This document shows positions 21,381 to 26,554 of a DNA stretch of 26,554 nt, one piece after another. Both the position numbers and the translations under genes were made by a program. Where the stretch lies: contig JBOZIK010000001.1 of NCBI GenBank assembly GCA_051453625.1, positions 105,024,719-105,051,272 on the forward strand, written 5' to 3'. Below the pieces are notes generated by a model, which searched no databases, was not told where the DNA came from, and worked only from the letters and a program-made list of their open reading frames with translations. How positions within the stretch are numbered: the stretch's first letter is position 1; every line of letters begins with the position of its first letter. The DNA is from Welwitschia mirabilis. Its lineage: Eukaryota; Gnetophyta; Gnetopsida; Welwitschiales.

Positions 21381-21593
21381 CTCAAGTTAAGGCTAAGTGG
21401 GCTATAAATCGTCTTATAGAGTATGGATTCATATTTATGTGTAGATACCCAATCAGCTTATTTCTAATTAATGATGGACTGATATCCCATCGTTAGAGAG
21501 AGAAAACCCTAGCGCTCGTATCAACTGGAAGTCACATAACCCAAAGGGGATTCAATGGAGTCAAATACACTTCAGCCTAATCTAATTCCAGCA
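21381..21593 (+). repeat. 3' end of a copia 5' LTR
   Basis: The sequence carries GCTATAAAT (TATA-like, about 21400), AGAGAGAGAAAACCCTAGCG and finishes ...TTCCAGCA two bases before a primer site. This is the usual arrangement at the end of a 5' LTR. The LTR start is unknown and may lie left of the C-rich block, which would make the LTR over 1.4 kb. Confidence 0.55.
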
Positions 21594-21595
21594 AG

Positions 21596-21608
21596 TGGTA
21601 TTAGAGCC
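21596..21608 (+). other. Copia primer binding site (initiator tRNA-Met)
   Basis: TGGTATTAGAGCC differs by one C-to-T change from the canonical TGGTATCAGAGCC. It lies two bases after the LTR terminus CCAGCA. Confidence 0.75.
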
Positions 21609-21920
21609 TCCTTCATATTGGATTATTTGGAATCCTTTTTGTATTAGATTAACGTGAAATTTTTTTTTACGTGTGGTGAATATTCGATTTGTTTTGACTT
21701 TGGAATTGCATGAATCGGATTTATCAGTTTTTATGTGATTAGTAGTTTCGGAGCTCCTTCAGGGTATTAATTTAGTTTTGAATGATATTGGTTTTGATGC
21801 TGATACTTTTATCTATTTAATTTCGGTTTTGGCTTTGATTTTGCTTTTACCGCATATGATGAACATTAGAATATTTGTTTTTTTGGCTATATCTCTTTGA
21901 GCATTCATGTATCATAGCAT

Positions 21921-22020
21921 NNNNNNNNNNNNNNNNNNNNNNNNNNNNNNNNNNNNNNNNNNNNNNNNNNNNNNNNNNNNNNNNNNNNNNNNNNNNNNNN
22001 NNNNNNNNNNNNNNNNNNNN
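21921..22020. other. Assembly gap, 100 N
   Basis: Run of exactly 100 N, probably a placeholder. Confidence 0.95.
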
Positions 22021-22061
22021 TTATGGCTAGTGCTTCCAATAACCGTTAGTGTAATTGCTAA

Positions 22062-22215
22062 TAACGTGCCACATGCTTTCGTTCAGGGTTCAAAAGTAAT
22101 CTTCCTTGATTATTTTATTGTGTTCCTCTTTTACGGCTAATGTGCTGCATGCTTTCATTCAGGGTTCCATAGTAAATCTTCCTTGATTATTTTATTGTGT
22201 TCCTCGTTTACGACT
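22062..22215 (+). repeat. Imperfect tandem duplication, unit about 77 bp
   Basis: 22062-22137 and 22138-22215 share ATGCTTTC.TTCAGGGTTC and CTTCCTTGATTATTTTATTG with few differences. Conservation of both copies suggests a moderately recent duplication in the copia leader. Confidence 0.8.
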
Positions 22216-22554
22216 ATTCATATGAGAAATTTATTGTCAGACATTTGGGTAAATTTACTGGCAACATATTTTAATACTAAGATGCTGTTAATTCATGAAT
22301 TCTTAATGATAGCATCGTTCAGCCATGCATGTTTATAATTTTTTTTAATATTTTTTGTTGCGATAATAGTTTAGTTATTTCAAGGATTGCTATGGTTATT
22401 TTGCAAGGCAATATTAGCATATATTGCTCATTACTGGCTACTAATTTTGCAAGTCAAGTAATATTCTATATATAGAGTTGCATAATGACATATAAATTCA
22501 AATTTAGATTTAAATTTTTAGTAATAAGGTTATAATTTTCTTGTATATCTAATA

Positions 22555-22804
22555 NNNNNNNNNNNNNNNNNNNNNNNNNNNNNNNNNNNNNNNNNNNNNN
22601 NNNNNNNNNNNNNNNNNNNNNNNNNNNNNNNNNNNNNNNNNNNNNNNNNNNNNNNNNNNNNNNNNNNNNNNNNNNNNNNNNNNNNNNNNNNNNNNNNNNN
22701 NNNNNNNNNNNNNNNNNNNNNNNNNNNNNNNNNNNNNNNNNNNNNNNNNNNNNNNNNNNNNNNNNNNNNNNNNNNNNNNNNNNNNNNNNNNNNNNNNNNN
22801 NNNN
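22555..22804. other. Assembly gap, 250 N
   Basis: Run of 250 N inside the copia leader; unlike the 100-N runs this may be a sized gap. Confidence 0.95.
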
Positions 22805-23000
22805 TCAATATTTGATCACTGCAACAAGAGTACCACTTACAAGTTGATTTTTCTATCCAAAGACTAAAAATCAATGTTGTGTTAGGTATCTTATGATGGG
22901 GTTTGCCTTTATTTGAATCTGAAAAATAAAGTTAAATTCACGTTTTGATGTGAGCTTGTTTTGTGTATTTTGTTTTCTTTCAGTGAATATTTCCGCTGAA

Positions 23001-23774
23001 ATGATATCTGCAAATATAAATTCCATCCATGTGCTTAATGACACAAACTTCAAAATTTAGAAGGAGAATTTAGAAGGAGAACACCATGATCGTTCTCGGT
23101 TGCATGGATCTAGACCTTGCACTTCGGGTTGAGCGTCCTGCTGCTCTTACGGATAAGAGTACCTTTGATGAAAAGAGGGACATGGAGAAGTGGGAACACT
23201 CAAATCGCATGAGTGTTATGATCATGAAACGTGCAATTCCGGAATCATTTAGGGGCACTATGTCTGAAGAGGATTATGCCAAACTGTTCCTTGAAGAACT
23301 TGAAAAGCGTTTTGCTAAAAACGAAAAGGCGGAAACAAGTACTCTTCTGAATAGTCTTGTTTCCATAAGGTATAAAGGAACAGGGAACATAAGGGAGTAC
23401 ATTATGGAAATGTCTCATCTTGCTTCGAAACTAAAGGCACTAAAACTAGATTTATATGAGGACTTACTTATGCACTTGGTTTTGATATCTCTTCCTAAAC
23501 AGTTCAATCAGTTTAAGGTCAGTTACAACTACCAAAAGGAGAAATGGATTCTTAATGAGCTCATTTCTTATTGTTCTCAAGAGGAAGAGAGAATAAAGCA
23601 AGATAAGACAGAAAGTGCTCATTTGGCCTCATCCTCTAAGGACAGCAAGAAAAGAAAGGGCAAAGAAGTTGCAGTTTCGCAACCATCGAAGAAGCATCAT
23701 AAGGAAAATAAGGCTAATACTAAGGAATCTGGATGCTACTTCTATGAGGGCCCAATCATAAGAAGAAACAATGC
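23001..23774 (+). pseudogene. Copia gag (UBN2-type) with zinc knuckle, broken
   Basis: Gag forms the virus-like particle. The best start is the ATG at 23001 (MISANINSIHVLNDTNFKI), not the later ATG at 23086: the upstream codons match copia gag N-termini. A TAG at 23058-23060 stands where the family has Trp, and ATTTAGAAGGAGA is duplicated at 23055-23067 and 23068-23080, shifting the frame by 13 bases. From 23086 the frame is open and shows GCMDLDLALRVE, MKRAIPESFRGTMSEE, LEKRFAKNEKAETSTLLNSL, YKGTGNIREYIMEMSHLASK and ISLPKQFNQFKVSY, then a Lys-rich tail. The zinc knuckle begins CYFYEG (second Cys is Tyr) and resumes as NHKKKQC in another frame at 23754, so one base is lost near 23745-23753. 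Confidence 0.85.
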
Positions 23775-24296
23775 ACTAAGTACCCTGCTTAGAGTGCAAA
23801 AAAGGGTATGTTTCTTGCTTTTGTTTGTTCTGAGGTTAATTTGACTTCAATACCTAGGCATACTTGGTGGATATATTCTGGTGCTACCACTCACATAAGT
23901 GTGTCTATGCAGGGTTGCCTGAATTGCCGAAAGCCGAGTGATACTGAAAGATACATCTATGTGGGCGATGGTAAGCAGGTTGAAGTCGAGGCAATTGGGA
24001 CTTTTATGTTATTATTAAGGACTGGATTTTATTTGGATCTGAAAGAGACTTTTGTTGTNNNNNNNNNNNNNNNNNNNNNNNNNNNNNNNNNTTTATTGGA
24101 CAAATCAGGTTATCTTTGTTCATTTGGAAACAATAAATTTAGTCTTTTTCAAGATTCAAAGCTGGTTGGTTCCAGTCCTTTATCAGGATATGATAATCTT
24201 TACTTGCTTGATACAATTACCTTGTTTAATGAAACCTGGCATACATGTTCTCAAGATACTAAAAGAAAATTAGCCAATGAGAATTCTGCATCACTT
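23775..24296 (+). pseudogene. Copia protease and pre-integrase region, catalytic Asp lost
   Basis: Continuing the frame that starts at 23754, a TAG at 23790-23792 interrupts the linker, then KKGMFLAFVCSE leads into WWIYSGATTHIS. Copia proteases have Asp before SGA; here the codon at 23874-23876 is TAT (Tyr), so the enzyme should be inactive. YVGDGKQVEVEAIGTF and FYLDLKETFVV follow, as usual for this region, then a 33-N gap (24059-24091) and GYLCSFGNNKFSLF, YDNLYLLDTI. The frame ends at TGA (24297-24299), where the family has the Trp of the LWHKRLGH-type start of integrase. Confidence 0.85.
24059..24091. other. Assembly gap, 33 N
   Basis: Run of 33 N (11 codons) within the protease-integrase linker. 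The same frame continues on both sides, so the size is probably right. Confidence 0.95.
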
Positions 24297-24491
24297 TGAT
24301 ACAAGTGTTTAGGGCATATCATATAAAGTTAGAGACTTTGTCTTTGAAGAGGAATATGTTTCTCTTCCTTTAGTTGTTATTCACCATGATCAGGTTTCTA
24401 TCCCTAACATGGTTAGAGAAACAACTCTAGAGAATCTCCACAATCAGACTCAATAGGTTATTCTTAATGAACAAACTCAACACCTCAAGAA
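24297..24491 (+). pseudogene. Copia integrase remnant with core deleted
   Basis: After the TGA at 24297 the frame reads YKCLGHI, the beginning of the zinc-binding pre-integrase domain (first His changed to Tyr). From 24325, in another frame, KVRDFVFEEEY follows, which is the segment normally found far downstream, after the integrase. The whole DDE catalytic core between them, roughly 300 residues in related elements, is missing. The junction lies at 24320-24325. The rest (VSIPNMVRETTLENL, LNEQTQ) is the variable linker before reverse transcriptase, with a stop and a frameshift near 24470-24492. Confidence 0.75.
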
Positions 24492-25454
24492 CCTCAGGAT
24501 CAAGTATCAATAAGAAGATCCACTAGAGAGAGGAGGAGTGCAATTCCAGATGATTATGCTGTCTTCCTCCAAGAACAAGAGGTAGATCTTCAGATTGTGG
24601 AAAAACTTATTGTTTTTCTACAAGAACAAGAGACAAACATTGGTTTGGTGGAGGATGACCCTATCAACTTCTGCCAGACCATTGAAGGTTCTAACTCTCA
24701 AGAGTTGATTAATGTCATGAATGAGGAAATGAAGTCCATGCGTGACAATGACGTTTGGGATATTGTTCCATTGCCCGAAGGTGCAAAACAAATTGGTTAC
24801 AAATGGATATTTAAGACCAAAATGGATTCAAAGGGAAATGTGATAAGGCATAAAGCTTGTCTTGTCGCTAAGGGCTGTACTCAAAAGAAAGGCATTAATT
24901 ATAAAGAGACTTTATCTCTGGTTTCTTTGAAAGACTCTTTTAGGACAATAATGACGCTTGTGGCACATTTTGATCTTAAGTTACATCAGATGGATGTTAA
25001 AACAACTTTTCTCAATGGCGACATTAATGAAACAATCTACATGCAGCAACCAGAAAACTTTGTTTCAGGAGATTCAAAGAAAATGGTTTGCAAATTAAAG
25101 AAATCCATCTATGGACTCAAGCAAGTTTCTCGTCAGTGGTATTACAAGTTTCATCAAGTTATCACATCTTTTGGCTTTAAGCCAAATGAGATTGATGATT
25201 GTGTATACCACAAGTTCAGTGGGAGCAAACATATTTTCCTGGTTTTATATGCTGATGACATACTTCTTGTCAACAATAATATGGATCTAATGAATGAAAC
25301 CAAGAGATTTCTATCAAAGAACTTTGAGATGAAAGATCTTGAAGAGGCCTCTTTTGTATTAGGAATCCAAATACATCGAGATCATTTTCAGGGTATTCTT
25401 GGATTATCACAAAAGAGCTATATTGAAGAGGTTCTTAAATGGTTTGGCATGTAG
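24492..25454 (+). pseudogene. Copia reverse transcriptase, open frame
   Basis: The open frame runs from 24471, just after a stop at 24468, to a TAG at 25452-25454; matching sequence starts at PQDQVSIRRSTRERRS (24492). The reverse transcriptase domain begins at MNEEMKSMRDNDVWDIVPLP and shows GYKWIFKTKMDSKGNV, AKGCTQKKGINY, then motif A QMDVKTTFLNG (Asp at 24993-24995), SIYGLKQVSRQWYYKF, and the YADD box at 25248-25259. All three catalytic Asp residues are present. Small deviations include ETLSLVS where FxPVS is usual. It ends FGM-stop where related elements continue with Lys into the RNase H linker (AAG to TAG). As an internal part of a polyprotein it has no start codon of its own; the GTG at 24597 is not a genuine start. 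Confidence 0.88.
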
Positions 25455-26102
25455 GATTGTAAACCAAGTGATATCCCTATGGCTAAAGGAGATAAGTTTA
25501 GTCTCGTCTAATGCCCTAAGAATGATTTTAAAGCTAAATAAATGCAAAATATCCCTTATGCTTCAGCTATAAGGAGTCTAATGTATGCGCAGATTTGTAC
25601 ATATCTAGACATAACATACATTATTGGGATGTTAGGCAGATATCTAAGCAATCCTAGTTTGGATATTTAGAAAGCAATCAAAAGGGTTATGCAGCACTTG
25701 CAAAGAACAAAGGATTACATGCTAACATATAGGAGATAGGATCAGCTTGAGATCATTGGGTATACTAATTCTGATTTTGCTGGATGCCAAGATAGCTTGA
25801 AATCCACATTAAGGTATATCTATATTTTGGCTGGAGGATCTGTCTCTTGGAAAAGTGTCAAGCAACCTCTTATGGCAACTTCCACCATGGAAGTAGAATT
25901 CATAGCTTGTTATGAGGCATCTAATCATGGAAAGTGGTTACAGAGTTTTGTCATGGGTTTGCGCATAGTGAGTGGCATTGAAAGACCACTCAAATTGTTA
26001 TGTGACAATAAGTTCTGAGCTGTGAAGGAAAGAGTTCAGAAAAAGGAATTGTCTTTAGAGCATATTACTATAAACTCCATGATTGTGGATCTGCTTACTA
26101 AA
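25455..26102 (+). pseudogene. Copia RNase H domain, copy A, with stops and deletion
   Basis: The reverse-transcriptase frame continues without a shift through DCKPSDIPMAKGDKFSL, IPYASAIRSLMYAQICT, IIGMLGRYLSNPS, QLEIIGYTNSDFAGC, GGSVSWKSVKQPL, TSTMEVEFIACYEASNHGKW and KLLCDN, but five further in-frame stops occur (two TAA near 25509 and 25539, two TAG, and TGA at 26016). The Asp expected before SDFAG is Asn, so the first RNase H acidic residue is probably lost. After CDNKF-stop-A the sequence jumps to VKERVQ, skipping about 25 residues that normally include a conserved His-Ile-Asp motif. It ends LLTK at an N gap. Confidence 0.8.
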
Positions 26103-26222
26103 NNNNNNNNNNNNNNNNNNNNNNNNNNNNNNNNNNNNNNNNNNNNNNNNNNNNNNNNNNNNNNNNNNNNNNNNNNNNNNNNNNNNNNNNNNNNNNNNNN
26201 NNNNNNNNNNNNNNNNNNNNNN
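26103..26222. other. Assembly gap, 120 N
   Basis: Run of 120 N between the two RNase H copies, so their real distance is not certain. Confidence 0.95.
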
Positions 26223-26554
26223 TGTTGGGATGTTAAGCAGATATCTAAGTAATCCTGGTTTGAATCATTGGAAAGCAGCCAAAAGTTTATGCAATACTTG
26301 CAGAGAACAAAGGAATACATGCTCACATATAGGAGATCAGATCAGCTTGAGATCATTGGGTATACTAATTTCGATTTTGTTGGATGCCAAGATAGCTTAA
26401 AATCCACATCAGGATATAACTATATTCTGACTGGTGGAGCTGTCTCTTGCAAAAATGTCAAGAAACCTCTTACGACTACTTCCACCATGGAAGCATAGTT
26501 CATAGCCTGTTATAAGGCATCTAACCATGGAAAGTGACTCCAGAGTTTTGTCAC
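26223..26554 (+). pseudogene. Second, diverged copy of the copia RNase H segment (copy B)
   Basis: This segment repeats 25622-25953 with about 45 differences in 330 bases by eye (about 86% identity), offset about 600 bp. It reads GMLSRYLSNPGLNHWKAAK, then a one-base deletion, FMQYLQRTKEYMLTYRRSDQ, LEIIGYTNFDFVGC, STSGYNYILTGGAVS and TSTMEA-stop-FIACYKASNHGK-stop. Several residues (NHWKAA, STSGY) are closer to the family norm than in copy A, while both share Asn instead of Asp before x-D-F. It leaves the window at the right edge. It may be a tandem duplication or part of a second element. Confidence 0.8.

Larger units (their letters stand above)
21609..23000 (+). other. Long non-coding leader between primer site and gag
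   Basis: About 1.4 kb of AT-rich DNA, including two N runs, separates the primer site from gag. It contains a 77-bp tandem duplication. Just before gag, TTTTGTTTTCTTTCAG ends at 22982: a good plant 3' splice site 18 bp upstream of the gag ATG. An intron in the leader, or an insertion that lengthened it, are both possible. Confidence 0.4.
21594..26554 (+). mobile_element. Degenerate Ty1/copia retrotransposon, internal region
   Basis: Primer site, leader, gag, protease, remnant integrase, reverse transcriptase and RNase H follow in copia order on the plus strand, and the right end of the window cuts the element before a 3' LTR. It is non-autonomous: gag has a stop and a 13-bp duplication, the protease has lost its catalytic Asp, the integrase core is absent, and RNase H carries stops and a deletion. 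The reverse transcriptase alone is open. Three N runs (21921-22020, 24059-24091, 26103-26222) and one of 250 N (22555-22804) lie inside it. Confidence 0.85.

Noticed and set aside
23086-23844. ATG at 23086 as the genuine gag start
   Set aside because: Family-like codons continue upstream to 23001 across a stop and a 13-bp duplication.
1-26554. CRISPR arrays, rRNA genes or bacterial operons
   Set aside because: No regularly spaced identical repeats, no rRNA signature, and all recognised elements are plant-type.

Overview
The window reads as nuclear DNA of a seed plant. It is AT-rich and gene-poor and is interrupted by six runs of N. Recognisable content is mostly decayed transposable elements: a non-LTR retrotransposon (LINE), two Ty3/gypsy pieces, at least one small Ty1/copia LTR, a non-autonomous DNA element, and a large Ty1/copia element with its tRNA-primer site. 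The presence of the plant TM3/SOC1 MADS family, initiator-Met primer sites and plant-type copia proteins supports a land plant. The exact lineage cannot be read from the sequence; a gymnosperm would fit the MADS exon and the low gene density, but this is inference.

Layout. 1-1800 (minus): LINE remnant with endonuclease and the first part of reverse transcriptase, running off the left edge. 1801-4280: no recognised gene. 4280-5440 (minus): gypsy gag-protease remnant. 5450-7950: no recognised gene. 7955-9012: DNA-transposon-like element with CGAGT-type repeats at both ends. 9015-10050: unassigned. 10050-10420 (plus): gypsy protease remnant. 10420-13640: AT-rich DNA with two tandem repeats. 13645-13826 (minus): first exon of a TM3/SOC1-type MADS-box gene, with one nonsense codon and an otherwise correct start, frame, length and splice donor. 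13827-16710: CpG-rich unique-looking DNA, interpreted as its 5' UTR and upstream regulatory zone. 16710-20200: AT-rich, with a 211-bp copia LTR plus primer site. 20207-21380: a sharply bounded C-rich block. 21380-26554 (plus): copia element with LTR end, primer site, long leader, gag, protease, a deleted integrase, an open reverse transcriptase, RNase H, and a second diverged RNase H segment.

The only host gene supported is the MADS-box exon. Its remaining exons are not recognised; if the gene is complete, intron 1 runs leftward through the transposon-filled part of the window and is at least 13.6 kb. No element appears autonomous: the LINE and the copia protease have lost catalytic Asp codons, the copia integrase core is missing, and RNase H is interrupted. 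I found no new multi-gene system. The observations most worth a second look are the MADS exon with its upstream region, and the C-rich block next to the copia primer site.
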